In this document: positions 46,959-56,893 of the stretch, one piece after another | Layout: every line of letters starts with the position of its first letter | Position numbering within the stretch: the stretch's first letter is position 1 | Assembly: GCF_022865105.1 (NCBI RefSeq) | Contig: NZ_JAKNYM010000002.1 | Location: 405,501-469,500 of the forward strand | From: Sphingomicrobium astaxanthinifaciens | GTDB lineage: Bacteria; Pseudomonadota; Alphaproteobacteria; Sphingomonadales; Sphingomonadaceae | DNA length: 64,000 nucleotides | Direction: 5' to 3' | Made by a program: the position numbers and the translations under genes | Notes under the pieces: model-generated | What the model was told of the DNA's origin: nothing | Databases searched by the model: none | What the model saw: only the letters and a program-made list of their open reading frames with translations

Positions 46959-48083
46959 CTATTCAAATGCGAGTCCCAGTTGTTTTGGGCCACTGATCGC
47001 TTCCTCGACCGGCGAGGAAAGCCCCAGACCCAGCAGCCGCACGCCTTTTGCCAACGGAAACAGGGGGCTGAGCAGCGAACGACCCGCGGCGTGGAAGGTT
47101 GCCGCGTCGCTCACGGGGGTGGCGAAGCTGCGCGCGCGGGTGATGGTCTCGAAATCGGCATATTTGACCTTGAGGTTGACCGTGCGCCCGACGAACCGGG
47201 CGCGCTCGATCCGCTCCCACGCGATCTTCGACACGCGCTCGAGCTCGGCATAGGTCTCCGCCTCGCCGCGCACGTCCTCACCGAAGGTGCGCTCGGCCGA
47301 GCAGCTCTTGCGGGTGCGGTCGGCGCGCACCGGGCGCTCGTCGATGCCGCGGGCGATGCGATAGTACCAATCGGCGCTCGAGCCGAAGCGCGCGCGCAGA
47401 TCGCGGTAGGACCAGGCCGCGAGGTCGGCGCCGGTCTCGATCCCCAGCCGGGTCATCTTCGCCGCGGTCTTGGGGCCGACCCCGTGGAAGCGCTTGACCG
47501 GCAGGCTCTGGACGAAGGCGGGGCCACGGGCGGGGGGGATGACGCATAGCCCGTCGGGCTTGTTCTGGTCGCTGGCAAGCTTGGCGATGAACTTGCAATA
47601 GGAGACGCCGGCCGACGCGGTGAGGTCGGTCTCGGCCTTGATGCGGGCGCGGATATCCTCGGCGATCGCCTTACCCGAGCCGAGCCCGTGCGGATCCTCG
47701 GTGACGTCGAGGAACGCCTCGTCGAGGCTCAGGGGCTGCACCGCCGATGCGTGGATCGCGAAGATCTCGCGGATCTGCCGGCTGACCTCGCGATAGACGT
47801 CGAAGCGCGATTTGACGAAGATGAGCTCGGGGCACTTGCGCCGCGCGGTCACGCTCGGCATCGCGCTGCGCACCCCGTAGCGCCGCGCCTCGTAGCTCGC
47901 CGCCGCCACCACCCCGCGGTGCCCGCCGCCGACCGCGACCGGGCGTCCTCGCAGTTCGGGATGGTCGCGCTGCTCGACGTTGGCGAAGAAGGCATCCATG
48001 TCGACGTGGATGATCTTGCGCCCGTCGGCGCCGGGTTCGGGCAGCGCGTCGGGACCGGAGAGGGAATCGGGGTGCAGGCTCAC
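46959..48083 (-). CDS. dinB: DNA polymerase IV (Y-family)
   Basis: DinB carries out error-prone translesion synthesis. The 374-residue protein shows the catalytic motifs [20 protein letters not shown] and [15 protein letters not shown], the helix-hairpin-helix ([20 protein letters not shown]) and the little-finger region. The start is GTG at 48083, with AAGGG five bases upstream; longer N-terminal frames would run into the sucC promoter. The C-terminus ends with a QLGLAFE motif that fits the beta-clamp-binding pattern. It is divergent from sucC and lies upstream of carD. Confidence 0.95.
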   Translation of the reverse strand: MSLHPDSLSGPDALPEPGADGRKIIHVDMDAFFANVEQRDHPELRGRPVAVGGGHRGVVAAASYEARRYGVRSAMPSVTARRKCPELIFVKSRFDVYREVSRQIREIFAIHASAVQPLSLDEAFLDVTEDPHGLGSGKAIAEDIRARIKAETDLTASAGVSYCKFIAKLASDQNKPDGLCVIPPARGPAFVQSLPVKRFHGVGPKTAAKMTRLGIETGADLAAWSYRDLRARFGSSADWYYRIARGIDERPVRADRTRKSCSAERTFGEDVRGEAETYAELERVSKIAWERIERARFVGRTVNLKVKYADFETITRARSFATPVSDAATFHAAGRSLLSPLFPLAKGVRLLGLGLSSPVEEAISGPKQLGLAFE

Positions 48084-48174
48084 GATAGCCCTTCCTAGCG
48101 CCTTTTCCTCTCGCGCCCGATATGCTTTAGGGCGGCGCGACTCTCTAAATTTATTCGACCCGAAGGACCGACCC

Positions 48175-49371
48175 ATGAACATCCACGAGTATCAGGCCAA
48201 GGAACTGCTGAAGAAATTCGGTGCCCCGGTGCCCGCGGGCATCCCCGCGATGAGCGTGGAAGAAGCGGTGGAAGCGGCCAAGCAGCTCCCCGGCCCGCTG
48301 TGGGTGGTCAAGGCGCAGATCCACGCCGGCGGCCGCGGCAAGGGCCATTTCAAGGAACTGCCCGAGGGGTCGAAGGGCGGGGTTCGTCTCGCCAAGTCGA
48401 TCGAGGAAGTCGAGGCGCACGCCAAGGACATGCTCGGCAACACGCTGGTGACGATCCAGACCGGCGACGAGGGCAAGGAAGTCCAGCGCCTCTACGTCAC
48501 CGACGGGGTCGACATCGACCAGGAATTCTATCTCGCGATGCTGGTCGACCGTGCCTCGGGCCGCCTCGCCATCGTCGCCAGCCCCGAAGGCGGGATGGAC
48601 ATCGAGCAGGTCGCGCATGACACGCCCGAGAAGGTCCACACCTTCACCATCGATCCCGCGACCGGGCTGATGCCTCACCACGGGCGTAGCGTCGCCGCCG
48701 CGCTCGGCCTTTCGGGCGACCTTGCCAAGCAGGCCGCCAAGGTCACCGCCGCGCTCTACAAGGCGTTCCTCGGCACCGACGCCTCGCAGATCGAGATCAA
48801 TCCGCTCGCCGTGTCGGGCGACCAGCTGATGGTGCTCGACGCCAAGGTGGGCTTCGATTCGAACGCCATGTTCCGCCACAAGGATATCGCCGAGCTGCGC
48901 GACCTGACCGAGGAAGACCCGATGGAGGTCGAGGCCTCCAAGCACGACCTCGCCTATATCAAGCTCGACGGCGACATCGGCTGCATGGTCAACGGCGCGG
49001 GCCTCGCCATGGCGACGATGGACATCATCAAGCTGAACGGCGCCTTCCCCGCCAACTTCCTCGACGTCGGCGGCGGCGCCGACAAGCAGAAGGTCACCGC
49101 GGCCTTCAAGATCATCCTGTCGGACCCGGCGGTGAAGGGCATCCTCGTCAACATCTTCGGCGGCATCATGCGCTGCGACACGATCGCCGAAGGCATCGTC
49201 GCGGCGGCCAAGGAAGTCCATCTCGACCGCCCGCTGGTGGTCCGGCTCGAGGGCACCAATGTCGACAAGGGCAAGGAGATCCTCAACAATTCGGGTCTCC
49301 AGATCATCGCCGCCGACGACCTTGGCGATGCCGCCAGGAAGATCGTCGCGGAGGTCAAGCAGCCGGCCTGA
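48175..49371 (+). CDS. sucC: Succinyl-CoA synthetase beta subunit (ADP-forming)
   Basis: SucC forms succinate from succinyl-CoA in the TCA cycle, together with SucD. The 398-residue protein starts [20 protein letters not shown] and has the ATP-grasp region ([13 protein letters not shown]), the Mg2+/nucleotide segment ([20 protein letters not shown]) and [15 protein letters not shown] at the C-domain. ATG 48175 follows a GAAGGA ribosome site. A bidirectional terminator follows directly; sucD is not next to it in this window, which is unlike the usual sucCD pair. Confidence 0.97.
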   Translation: MNIHEYQAKELLKKFGAPVPAGIPAMSVEEAVEAAKQLPGPLWVVKAQIHAGGRGKGHFKELPEGSKGGVRLAKSIEEVEAHAKDMLGNTLVTIQTGDEGKEVQRLYVTDGVDIDQEFYLAMLVDRASGRLAIVASPEGGMDIEQVAHDTPEKVHTFTIDPATGLMPHHGRSVAAALGLSGDLAKQAAKVTAALYKAFLGTDASQIEINPLAVSGDQLMVLDAKVGFDSNAMFRHKDIAELRDLTEEDPMEVEASKHDLAYIKLDGDIGCMVNGAGLAMATMDIIKLNGAFPANFLDVGGGADKQKVTAAFKIILSDPAVKGILVNIFGGIMRCDTIAEGIVAAAKEVHLDRPLVVRLEGTNVDKGKEILNNSGLQIIAADDLGDAARKIVAEVKQPA

Positions 49372-49392
49372 GCCGCGGCTTCATCGAACGGG

Positions 49393-49416
49393 AAAGGGTC
49401 GCTTCGGCGGCCCTTT
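49393..49416. terminator. Bidirectional terminator between sucC and exoD-like gene
   Basis: AAAGGGTCGC (49393-49402) and GCGGCCCTTT (49407-49416) form a stem with a TTCG tetraloop and one mismatch. T-runs on both strands allow it to end sucC and the convergent ExoD gene. It also shows that sucC is transcribed without a downstream partner. Confidence 0.8.
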
Positions 49417-49419
49417 TCC

Positions 49420-50043
49420 TTAGCCCCCGCCGCCCATGAGGAGATGGCCGAGCCCGAAGCCGACGGCGGCGAGGCCGAGGCTCACGCTGATCACGAGCAG
49501 GAGCCCGTCGCGCACCAGGAGCGCGAGACCGATGAAGACGATCGCCAGCATCGGCCCCGAGCTGGCGAAGGGCAGCACCTCGAGGAAGGGCACCGCCGCG
49601 CACAGCGCGAGGATCACCACCGCGGCGAGCTTCATGAAGACCCCCGCGGTGAGGTGCCGAAGCCGGCGGTGGAACCACTGGTCCATCCGGTCGGCCACGC
49701 CCTCGGCCTTCTCGGCTGCTTTCCGCAGTCTTTCGCCCGTGACGCGGCGGTTTTCGATGATGTCGGGGATCCAGATGCGCTTGCGCCCGAACAGCATCTG
49801 GACGGCGAAGATCGCCACGATGATCGCGAGGATGGTGGGCACGCCGGGGATCGCGCCGAGCGGGGTGATCTCGAGCAGCGCGGGTACGATGAGGAAGGGC
49901 GCATAGGTGCGCGTGCCGAAGGCATCGGCGATGTCGCCGACCGACACGCAGGCCTTCTCCTCGCCGATCTCCTCGAGCCCCTCGACGATGTCGCCGACCG
50001 ACTTAACCGGGCCCAGTTCGCCCTTGCTGTCATGCGTGCTCAT
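49420..50043 (-). CDS. ExoD family membrane protein
   Basis: This 207-residue membrane protein of the ExoD family is named for a Sinorhizobium exopolysaccharide-synthesis mutant, though its direct role is unclear. It has the typical cytoplasmic N-domain ([20 protein letters not shown]) and [20 protein letters not shown], followed by about four membrane spans ending in [18 protein letters not shown]. The start at 50043 and length are normal. It is convergent with sucC and divergent from etfB. Confidence 0.9.
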   Translation of the reverse strand: MSTHDSKGELGPVKSVGDIVEGLEEIGEEKACVSVGDIADAFGTRTYAPFLIVPALLEITPLGAIPGVPTILAIIVAIFAVQMLFGRKRIWIPDIIENRRVTGERLRKAAEKAEGVADRMDQWFHRRLRHLTAGVFMKLAAVVILALCAAVPFLEVLPFASSGPMLAIVFIGLALLVRDGLLLVISVSLGLAAVGFGLGHLLMGGGG

Positions 50044-50106
50044 GGCGAAAGAACACCGCTCCGCCGCGAAATGTTGCGTTTCCGGCCGCTACGGAACTTG
50101 CGCCAT

Positions 50107-50135
50107 TTGACGCGCGCTCAATAGCCAAGCATATC
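50107..50135 (+). promoter_or_regulatory. Promoter for etfBA
   Basis: TTGACG (50107-50112), a 17-base spacer and CATATC (50130-50135) match the sigma-70 pattern well. It lies 34 bases before ATG 50169, which has AGGAGAA upstream. Confidence 0.6.
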
Positions 50136-50168
50136 GCACTCGAAATTTCAGTCAGGAGAAGTCAGCCC

Positions 50169-50915
50169 ATGAAGCTGCTGGTCGCCGTCAAACGGGTGAT
50201 CGACTATAACGTCAAGCCGCGCATCAAGCCCGATGGCAGCGGAGTCGATCTCGCCAACGTCAAGATGAGCATGAACCCCTTCGACGAAATCGCCGTCGAG
50301 GAAGCGGTTCGCTTGAAGGAAGCGGGCAAGGCGGAGGAGATCGTCGCGGTCTCGATCGGCCCGGCCAAGGCGCAGGAAACGCTGCGCACCGCGCTCGCGA
50401 TGGGCGCCGACCGCGCGATCCTCATCCAAACCGATGAAGACGTCGAACCGCTGGGCGTCGCCAAGCTGCTCGCCAAGGTCGCCGCCGACGAGAACCCCGA
50501 CATGGTGGTGCTCGGCAAGCAGGCGATCGACGACGACAGCAACGCGACCGGCCAGATGCTCGCCGCGCTGCTCGACTGGGGGCAGGGCACCTTCGCCTCG
50601 AAGGTCGAGCCGCAGGACGGCGCGGTCAGCGTTACCCGCGAGATCGACGGCGGGCTCGAGACGGTGAAGCTGCAGCTTCCGGCGGTGGTCACCACCGACC
50701 TTCGCCTCAACGAGCCGCGCTATGCCTCGCTGCCCAACATCATGAAGGCCAAGAAGAAGCCGCTCGATGTGAAGACGCCCGACGACTATGGCGTCGACAT
50801 CACACGCCGGCTGACCATCACCAACGTCGCCCCGCCGCCCACCCGCGAAGCGGGCGAGAAGCTCGAGAGCGTCGATGCCCTCGTCGCCAAGCTCAAAGAA
50901 CTGGGAGTTGCCTGA
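50169..50915 (+). CDS. etfB: Electron transfer flavoprotein beta subunit
   Basis: EtfB pairs with EtfA to carry electrons from acyl-CoA and other dehydrogenases to the quinone pool. The 248-residue protein starts [20 protein letters not shown]. It has the FMN/AMP-site region [20 protein letters not shown] and the EtfB signature [32 protein letters not shown] precedes ATG 50169. Its stop overlaps the etfA start (TGATG), so the two are translated together in equal amounts. Confidence 0.97.
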   Translation: MKLLVAVKRVIDYNVKPRIKPDGSGVDLANVKMSMNPFDEIAVEEAVRLKEAGKAEEIVAVSIGPAKAQETLRTALAMGADRAILIQTDEDVEPLGVAKLLAKVAADENPDMVVLGKQAIDDDSNATGQMLAALLDWGQGTFASKVEPQDGAVSVTREIDGGLETVKLQLPAVVTTDLRLNEPRYASLPNIMKAKKKPLDVKTPDDYGVDITRRLTITNVAPPPTREAGEKLESVDALVAKLKELGVA

Positions 50916-51844
50916 TGAAGACGCTTGTTCTCGTCGAACATGACGGCGCCGCCATCAAGGACGCCACCCTTTCCACCGTCACCGCGGCCGCCAAGCTGGG
51001 CGAGGTGCACCTGCTCGTCGTCGGCAAGGACGTCGGCGCCGTCGCCGAGGCCGCCGCCAAGATCGCCGGCGTCGGCAAGGTGCATGTCGCCGATGCCGCG
51101 CATCTCGAGCACCAGCTCGCCGAGGATGTCGCGCCGATCATCGTCGACCAGATGGGTCACCATGACGCCTTCCTCGCGCCCGCGACCACGACCGGCAAGA
51201 ACGTCGCCCCGCGCGTCGCCGCCAAGCTCGACGTCGCGCAGGTCAGCGACATCATCGCGGTCGACGGCGCCGACACCTTCAAGCGCCCGATCTACGCGGG
51301 CAACGCCATCGCGACGGTCCAGTCGTCGGACGCGAAGAAGGTGATCACCGTGCGCGGCACCGCCTTCGACAAGGCCGCCGCCGAGGGCGGTTCGGCCGAG
51401 ATCGAGGCGATCGACGCGGGTTCGGCCAGCGCCAAGTCGAGCTTCGTTTCGGCCGAGCTCTCCGACGGCGACCGTCCCGAGCTGACCAGCGCGGGGGTGA
51501 TCGTCTCGGGCGGGCGTGCCTTCGGGTCGAACGAGCAGTTCCACGCGCTGCTCGACCCGCTCGCCGACAAGCTGGGCGCCGCCGTCGGCGCGAGCCGCGC
51601 CGCGGTCGACGCGGGCTATGCCCCCAACGACTACCAGGTCGGCCAGACCGGCAAGATCGTCGCCCCCGAGGTCTATATCGCGATCGGCATCTCGGGCGCG
51701 ATCCAGCACCTCGCGGGGATGAAGGATTCGAAGGTCATCGTCGCCATCAACAAGGACGAGGAAGCGCCGATCTTCCAGGTCGCCGATCACGGCCTCGTCG
51801 GCGATCTCTTCCAGATCGTCCCCGAGCTGACCGAGAAGCTCTAG
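50915..51844 (+). CDS. etfA: Electron transfer flavoprotein alpha subunit
   Basis: EtfA carries the FAD that shuttles electrons to ETF-quinone oxidoreductase. The 309-residue protein starts [20 protein letters not shown] and has the C-terminal FAD-binding domain with [36 protein letters not shown] and the signature [20 protein letters not shown]. It is coupled to etfB. A terminator lies 27 bases after its stop, so the operon is just these two genes. The quinone oxidoreductase is not in the window. Confidence 0.97.
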   Translation: MKTLVLVEHDGAAIKDATLSTVTAAAKLGEVHLLVVGKDVGAVAEAAAKIAGVGKVHVADAAHLEHQLAEDVAPIIVDQMGHHDAFLAPATTTGKNVAPRVAAKLDVAQVSDIIAVDGADTFKRPIYAGNAIATVQSSDAKKVITVRGTAFDKAAAEGGSAEIEAIDAGSASAKSSFVSAELSDGDRPELTSAGVIVSGGRAFGSNEQFHALLDPLADKLGAAVGASRAAVDAGYAPNDYQVGQTGKIVAPEVYIAIGISGAIQHLAGMKDSKVIVAINKDEEAPIFQVADHGLVGDLFQIVPELTEKL

Positions 51845-51871
51845 GGCTCGACACCCCACGAAAAGATGGAA

Positions 51872-51899
51872 GGGCGGCCCTGCGAAAGCGGGGCCGCCC
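51872..51899 (+). terminator. Terminator after etfA
   Basis: GGGCGGCCC (51872-51880) and GGGCCGCCC (51891-51899) form a 9-bp perfect stem around TGCGAAAGCG. The following TTCTCTATTT is a weak T-rich tail. It lies between etfA and the convergent Gly-rich protein gene. Confidence 0.75.
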
Positions 51900-51986
51900 T
51901 TCTCTATTTCGCGAGGAGCGTGGGGTTGGGGGAAGCGGCGCGCCGGAGCGGGTTGGCGCGCCGCAGGGCCCCTCGCGACGGTGCGC

Positions 51987-52823
51987 CTAGTTGGCGCGTT
52001 CGTCCTCGTCGGCGCGTCCGCGCGCGCGCGCTTCGGCGCTACCGTTGGCCGAGGCCGACCCCGACAGGGTCAGCGCGCCGTTCGCGGGGACCGAAGGCGT
52101 TTCGGGCAGCGCGGGGACCGCGAGCGCCTCGCCTTGCGCATCGCCCGAGGCGGCGCCCTGCGCATTGCCCGACGCGGCGCCGCTGGCCGACCCGGCGGCG
52201 CGCGTTGCGCCCTGCGCGAGCGACCCGACCAGCGTCCCGCCGGCTTCACCGCTGCCCTGCGCCGCGCCGCGGGCGCGCCCCGCGGCGGTGCCGCTCGCCG
52301 CGCCCGCGGCAGAGGTCACGCCGTTGCCCGCCGCGCGCACCGCGTCGGTGCCGACCAGCCGCGCGCTGCCGCCCGCCGACTGCTCGGTCGAGGCCGAGCC
52401 CGAACCGGCGAGACCGGCGCTGCCGAGGCCCGCCGCGTCGACCGCGCCGTCGGTCACCGCGTCGACCGACCCCGCGAGCCCGACATTGCCCGAGGCCGAC
52501 CCGCTGCCGGGATCGATCGAGCGGTTGACCGAGCCCGACAGCGTTCCGTCGGCGATCCCGGCGACGCTGCCCGAGACCGAGCGCGCGCCATTGCCGACGA
52601 GGTCGCCGCCCAGCGCGCCGGTGACCCCGCCGCGCCCCGACAAGGCGCCATCGACGGTGCCGCGCACCCCGCGCCCGAGGTCGCCGCCGAGCGACCCGCC
52701 CGCCGAGCCGCCGAGCGTCTGGTTGACGGTGCCGCCGACATTGCCGAGCAGCTGCGCCGAGGCGGCGGCGGGAACGAGCGTGCTGGAAGCGGCGAGGGTG
52801 GCAATGATCATCATGGTCTTCAT
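51987..52823 (-). CDS. Exported Gly/Ala/Ser-rich low-complexity protein
   Basis: This 278-residue protein has a signal peptide ([20 protein letters not shown], cleavage likely after ASA). It then has a long low-complexity region of glycine, alanine and serine with motifs such as [30 protein letters not shown] and [12 protein letters not shown]. It has no cysteine and no predicted folded domain. The end is acidic-basic ([12 protein letters not shown]). Repeated short G-x3-G units suggest an extended, perhaps surface or extracellular, protein. It lies 94 bases downstream of the subtilase gene on the same strand. The function is unknown; a substrate or structural partner for the protease is possible. 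Confidence 0.7.
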   Translation of the reverse strand: MKTMMIIATLAASSTLVPAAASAQLLGNVGGTVNQTLGGSAGGSLGGDLGRGVRGTVDGALSGRGGVTGALGGDLVGNGARSVSGSVAGIADGTLSGSVNRSIDPGSGSASGNVGLAGSVDAVTDGAVDAAGLGSAGLAGSGSASTEQSAGGSARLVGTDAVRAAGNGVTSAAGAASGTAAGRARGAAQGSGEAGGTLVGSLAQGATRAAGSASGAASGNAQGAASGDAQGEALAVPALPETPSVPANGALTLSGSASANGSAEARARGRADEDERAN

Positions 52824-52917
52824 GGATCGTCTCCTTTGCTGTTGCGAGGGGCCTCGAAGCCCCCGATCCGCGAACAAAACGACACCCCCTGGGGGCTTCA
52901 TCCCGGGCGGCGAAAAA

Positions 52918-54264
52918 TTATTTCGCGGCGACCGTTTCGGGGTCGACCCGGCACGGCAGGCAGACCACGCCCTTGCCGACGCGGCCGCGTCCCTTGACCG
53001 CCTCGCGCTCGAGCGCGGCGCGCGATCCCGCCAGCGCGAGGCGGGCGCTCGCGAGCGGCGCGGCGAAGCTGGTGCCGCGCACCTCGACATAGCCTCCCGC
53101 CGGCGCCGCGGCGGCGAGGTCGGCGCCGGGGGCGGCGAAGGCGAGGTTGCGATTGCGCGTCGCCTCGCGCAGCGCGCGGCGATCCTCGTCGACCCCGGTG
53201 ACCGCGACCACGCCGTCGTAGGAAGCGGGATAGGCGGGGGGCGCGGCGGGGCCGTCATTGCCGACCGCGGCGACGATCGCGACCCCGCGTGCGCGCGCGG
53301 CGGCGACCGCGCGTTCGATCAGCCGGTTGGGCGGCCCGACGAGGCTGATGTTGACGACCTCGGCACCGTTGGCGGCGGCCCAGCCGATCGCGCGCGCGAT
53401 GACGCTGGCCGCGCCCGCGGCGGGGTTGCCCCCGTAGACGTCGGCGACGAGCAGCTCGAGCCCGGGCGCGGCGCCGCGAAAGCGCCCCTCCTGCCCGAGC
53501 AACAGCGAGGCGACCGCGGTGCCATGCCCGGTGGCCACCGCCTTGCCGCTGAGGCCGCGCTGGCGGATCGCGGCGCCGCGCATCGCGGCATGCGCGGCCA
53601 CCCCGCCGTCGATGATCGCGACCTTGTGCCCGCGCCCGAGGGTGGAGCGCGCGCTCGCCGCCAGCGCCGTGCTGGCGGGCAGCAGCGCGCCGCCCGCCGG
53701 CTCGAAGACATGGTTGTAGTCGACCGCATCCTCGCCGACGAGCCGAACGAGCCGCTTGTGCGCCTCGCGCACGTCGTCGTCCTCGGGCCCGATCGCGACC
53801 ACCACCAGCTCGATCCCGAGCCCCTCGATGGTCTCGCGGCGCAGCGGCTCGAAGCCGTTGGCCTGCGCGCGGGCGATGGTCAGCGCGTCGGGCGCGACGA
53901 GCAACAGTTCGCCGCGGCGCACCGGGTTGCGGTCGCGGTCGCGGTCGAGCTGCTCGGGATGGTCGGCGATGAGCTGGGCGAGCCGCTGCTCACGGAGGTC
54001 GGCGAGGAGGCGGCGGGGCAGGTTGCCGACCGCCGCGCTCGCGCGCGCGCCGGTCCCGCGATCGAGCGACGGCAGCGCGCTGGCCTGCGCGGCCTGCTGC
54101 TCCTCGCCGCTCAACCCGTCGAGCAGCCCGATCCCGGTCGGCGGCAGTGGCGGCAGCGCCCCGCGCACCGGCGCGACGAGCTGGCCCGGGCTGGGCAGCA
54201 GCTGTGCCGAGGCGGGGCTGGCGGCGAGCGCGAGGCTGGCAAGCAGGACGAGACGGGTGGACAT
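52918..54264 (-). CDS. Secreted subtilase (S8 family serine protease)
   Basis: This 448-residue exported protease has a signal peptide (MSTRLVLLASLALAASPASA) and a pro-region of about 190 residues. The subtilisin triad follows: Asp in KVAIIDGGVAAH, His in ATGHGTAVASLLL, Ser in RGTSFAAPLASARLAL, and the oxyanion Asn in VAAVGNDGPAAPPAYPASYD. The pro-region contains an inhibitor-like EALKG-type helix (IARAQANGFEPLRRETIEGL). ATG at 54264 is fixed by the signal peptide. The gene faces an ECF sigma factor gene across a 73-base region with a perfect inverted repeat. The substrate is unknown. Confidence 0.92.
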   Translation of the reverse strand: MSTRLVLLASLALAASPASAQLLPSPGQLVAPVRGALPPLPPTGIGLLDGLSGEEQQAAQASALPSLDRGTGARASAAVGNLPRRLLADLREQRLAQLIADHPEQLDRDRDRNPVRRGELLLVAPDALTIARAQANGFEPLRRETIEGLGIELVVVAIGPEDDDVREAHKRLVRLVGEDAVDYNHVFEPAGGALLPASTALAASARSTLGRGHKVAIIDGGVAAHAAMRGAAIRQRGLSGKAVATGHGTAVASLLLGQEGRFRGAAPGLELLVADVYGGNPAAGAASVIARAIGWAAANGAEVVNISLVGPPNRLIERAVAAARARGVAIVAAVGNDGPAAPPAYPASYDGVVAVTGVDEDRRALREATRNRNLAFAAPGADLAAAAPAGGYVEVRGTSFAAPLASARLALAGSRAALEREAVKGRGRVGKGVVCLPCRVDPETVAAK

Positions 54265-54295
54265 GGATAAATTCCTAAAACATTGTCGTGGGCGA

Positions 54296-54323
54296 ATGAA
54301 ACGACGTTCGGCCGTCGTTTCAT
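54296..54323. promoter_or_regulatory. 11-bp perfect inverted repeat between subtilase and ECF sigma genes
   Basis: ATGAAACGACG (54296-54306) and its complement CGTCGTTTCAT (54313-54323) flank TTCGGC. It lies in the 73-base divergent region between the subtilase start and the sigma start (54338). Because each arm holds GAAAC and CGTCG motifs like ECF promoter elements, it could be a control site for both genes, but the spacing does not fit one promoter exactly. Confidence 0.5.
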
Positions 54324-54337
54324 CCGCATGAGGTGGA

Positions 54338-54847
54338 ATGTCCGACAATCACGATCGCTTCGCGCGCCTGTTCTCGCCCGTCTATCCCCGTCTGCGACGC
54401 TTCGCGCACGGGCTGACCGGCAGTCCGGCCGACGCCGACGACCTTGTGCAAAATGCCGCCGAACGCGGGATGAACAAGTTCGCGCAATATCAGGAGGGCA
54501 CGCGGTTCGATTCGTGGATGTTCCGGATCACCCGCAACCTGTGGATCGACACGACGCGCGCGAGGGGCCGCCGCGATGCGCGCGAGCTGCCCGAGGCGGC
54601 GGGGCTGGCGGTGGGGCACGACCCGCGCCCGGCGACCGAGGCGCGGCTCGACCTTGGCCGCGCGATGGAGATGATGGCGCGCCTGCCCGCCGAGCAACGC
54701 GAGGTCGTCGCGCTGATCCTGCTCGAGGGGATGGGCTACCGCGAGGTGGCCGAACTGCTCGACCTGCCGATCGGCACGGTGTCGAGCCGGCTGGTGCGCG
54801 GGCGCAAGGCGCTGCTCGAGATGCTGGGAGAGGCGACGAATGACTGA
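54338..54847 (+). CDS. ECF-type RNA polymerase sigma factor
   Basis: This 169-residue extracytoplasmic function sigma factor has region 2 (FARLFSPVYPRLRRFAHGLT, ADADDLVQNAAERG, TRFDSWMFRITRNLWIDTTR) and region 4 (LPAEQREVVALILLEGMGYR, then EVAELLDLPIGTVSSRLVRG). Both are complete. The helix-turn-helix that reads the -35 element is intact. ATG 54338 has GAGGTGG upstream. The next gene, an anti-sigma factor, overlaps it by 8 bases, which suggests the pair forms a switch. The divergent subtilase and Gly-rich protein genes are candidate targets. Confidence 0.92.
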   Translation: MSDNHDRFARLFSPVYPRLRRFAHGLTGSPADADDLVQNAAERGMNKFAQYQEGTRFDSWMFRITRNLWIDTTRARGRRDARELPEAAGLAVGHDPRPATEARLDLGRAMEMMARLPAEQREVVALILLEGMGYREVAELLDLPIGTVSSRLVRGRKALLEMLGEATND

Positions 54848-55511
54848 CGAGGAAGAATTTTTCGCCTGGCTCGACGGCGAGCTGGACGCCGAGGCATCGG
54901 CGCGGGTCGCGGCGCGCGTCGCCGCGGACCCCGCGCTCGAGGCGCTCGCCGCCGAGCACCGCGAACTGGGCGACCAGCTGCGCGGCGCCTTCGCCCCGAC
55001 GCTGGCCCCCATGCCCGCCGAGCTGCTTGCCTCCCGCCCGGGCGCGGAGCGCGTGGCGGCCAACGACAACCGCCGCTGGGCGAGCGGGCTCGCGATCGCC
55101 GCCAGCCTCGCGGTGGCGTTCCTCTTCGGCACGCAAATCGGGGGCGGGGGCGAAGGCGCCGGGCCGGGGCTGGTCGGACAGGTCGACGGAATGGTGGTGG
55201 CGCAAGGGCCGCTCGCCGCCGCGCTCGACACCCGGCTCGCGGCCGATCCCGCGGGGGAGGTGCGGATCGGGCTTACTTTCGCCGACGGCGCCGACCGGCT
55301 GTGCCGCAGCTTCGCCGCGCCGGGCGCGCAGGGGGTCGCCTGCCGCCAGCGCGGCGACTGGGCGATCGAGGGGCTGTTCGCGGGCCCCGGGGAAGTGGGC
55401 GACTATCGGATGGCGAGCGGGGGCGACCCGCGCGTGGCCGAGCTGGTCGACGCGCTGATCGTCGGCGAGCCCTATGACGCCGCCGCCGAGGCGGCCGCGC
55501 TCGGGCGCTGA
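54840..55511 (+). CDS. Membrane-anchored anti-sigma factor
   Basis: This 223-residue protein has a cytoplasmic acidic N-domain (DEEEFFAWLDGELDAEASAR), a single membrane span at about residues 75-97 (ASGLAIAASLAVAFLFGTQI) and a periplasmic domain of about 125 residues with two cysteines. The N-domain resembles non-zinc anti-sigma domains; the zinc-binding HxxxCxxC motif is absent. The gene overlaps the end of the sigma gene by 8 bases. It probably holds the sigma factor inactive at the membrane until an envelope signal releases it. The signal is unknown. Confidence 0.88.
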   Translation: MTDEEEFFAWLDGELDAEASARVAARVAADPALEALAAEHRELGDQLRGAFAPTLAPMPAELLASRPGAERVAANDNRRWASGLAIAASLAVAFLFGTQIGGGGEGAGPGLVGQVDGMVVAQGPLAAALDTRLAADPAGEVRIGLTFADGADRLCRSFAAPGAQGVACRQRGDWAIEGLFAGPGEVGDYRMASGGDPRVAELVDALIVGEPYDAAAEAAALGR

Positions 55512-55515
55512 TCGC

Positions 55516-56724
55516 CTACTCGCGATCCTCCCCGAACAGGTCGCCCGCGCGCTCGAGATCGTCGCTGCGGCTCGGCAGCGGCGGGGTGAAGCGAAGCACG
55601 GCATAACCCGCCAGCGCCGACAGGAGCGAGCCCGCGAGCGTGCCGATCTTGGCCGCGTCGACCAGCTCGGGCTGCCCGGGGAAGGCGAGCCCGCCGATGA
55701 ACAGGCTCATCGTGAAGCCGATCCCGCACAGCATCGCGGCGCCGTAGATCTGCGCCCAGCGGGTGCCGCGCGGGCGCGTCGCGAGCCGCATCTTCACCGC
55801 GCCGTAGATCGCGCCATAGACGCCGATCTGCTTGCCCACGAAGAGCCCGAGCATGATCCCGAGCGGGAGCGGCTGGAACAGCGCGTCGATATTGTCGGGC
55901 AGCGCCACCCCGGCGGCGACGAAGCCGAAGATCGGCACGATGCCGAACATCACCCACGGATGGATGTCATGCTCGAGCTGGCGCAGCGGCGACTTCTTCT
56001 CGCCGCTGCCGAGCGGGATGGTGAGCGCGGCCATCACCCCGGCGATGGTCGCATGCACCCCCGAGGCCAGGACGAGATACCACAGGACGACGAAGCCGAT
56101 GATGTACCACAGCAGCCGCCGCACCCCGTACATCGCCATCACCGCCATCATCCCCATCACCGCCAGCGCGCCCCCCAGCGCATAGGTGTTGAGGTCGGCG
56201 GTATAGAAGAGCGCGATGATGATCACCGCGCCGATGTCGTCGACGATCGCGATGGTCACGAGCAGCAGCTTGATCGAGGCCGGGGCGTAGCGCCCGAGGA
56301 TCGCGATCACCCCGATCGCGAAGGCGATGTCGGTCGCCGCGGGGATCGCCCAGCCGTTGATGCTGGCGGGGTCGCCCCCGGTGACCGCGACGAAGACTAG
56401 GGCGGGGATCGCCATGCCGCCGATCGCGGCGATGATCGGCAGGCGGCGTTCGCGCGGGGAGGACAGGCGGCCCTCGAACCATTCGCGCTTCACCTCGAGC
56501 CCGACGAGCAGGAAGAAGACCGCCATGAGGCCGTCGACCACCCAATATTCCACGCTGAAGACCCCGAAGCGCGGCCATTCGGGGCCGAACTTGAACTTGA
56601 GGAGCTTCTCGTAGGCTTCCGCCATCGGCGAATTGGCGAGGATGAGCGCCAGCGCGGCGGCGCCGATCAGTACCAGGCCGGCAAGCTTTTCCTGCGCGGC
56701 GACGTCTTGAGGGGTCTTGGCCAT
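55516..56724 (-). CDS. nhaA: Na+/H+ antiporter NhaA
   Basis: NhaA expels Na+ in exchange for H+ at alkaline pH. The 402-residue membrane protein has the conserved ion-binding pair in VTIAIVDDIGAVIIIALFY (Asp163/Asp164 of E. coli), the segment AATDIAFAIGVIAILG and about 12 spans. ATG at 56724 (MAKTPQDVAAQEKLAG) matches homologues. Its stop is 4 bases past the anti-sigma stop, on the opposite strand. No nhaR-like regulator is in the window. Confidence 0.96.
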   Translation of the reverse strand: MAKTPQDVAAQEKLAGLVLIGAAALALILANSPMAEAYEKLLKFKFGPEWPRFGVFSVEYWVVDGLMAVFFLLVGLEVKREWFEGRLSSPRERRLPIIAAIGGMAIPALVFVAVTGGDPASINGWAIPAATDIAFAIGVIAILGRYAPASIKLLLVTIAIVDDIGAVIIIALFYTADLNTYALGGALAVMGMMAVMAMYGVRRLLWYIIGFVVLWYLVLASGVHATIAGVMAALTIPLGSGEKKSPLRQLEHDIHPWVMFGIVPIFGFVAAGVALPDNIDALFQPLPLGIMLGLFVGKQIGVYGAIYGAVKMRLATRPRGTRWAQIYGAAMLCGIGFTMSLFIGGLAFPGQPELVDAAKIGTLAGSLLSALAGYAVLRFTPPLPSRSDDLERAGDLFGEDRE

Positions 56725-56893
56725 GACGCCTGATAGACAGAGGGGCGGGCCCTCGCCAAGGGGAAAGGCAGGACAGGGTCGATTATCGCCGCTCGGTGAC
56801 CGAAAAAGCCGGCAAGAAGGGCAAGGTTGATTGTTAATCTGTGTCGCGTTAGCAAAATCTTGCTCGGGACCCGAGACCGTATGGGGGGAATAA

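Noticed and set aside
48084-48182. N-terminal extension of dinB to 48182
   Set aside because: It would overlap the sucC promoter and start codon; GTG 48083 has a good ribosome site and fits homologue length.
51866-52528. Arg/Pro-rich plus-strand frame of 220 codons
   Set aside because: Composition is typical of antisense noise; it overlaps the etfA terminator and the Gly-rich gene.
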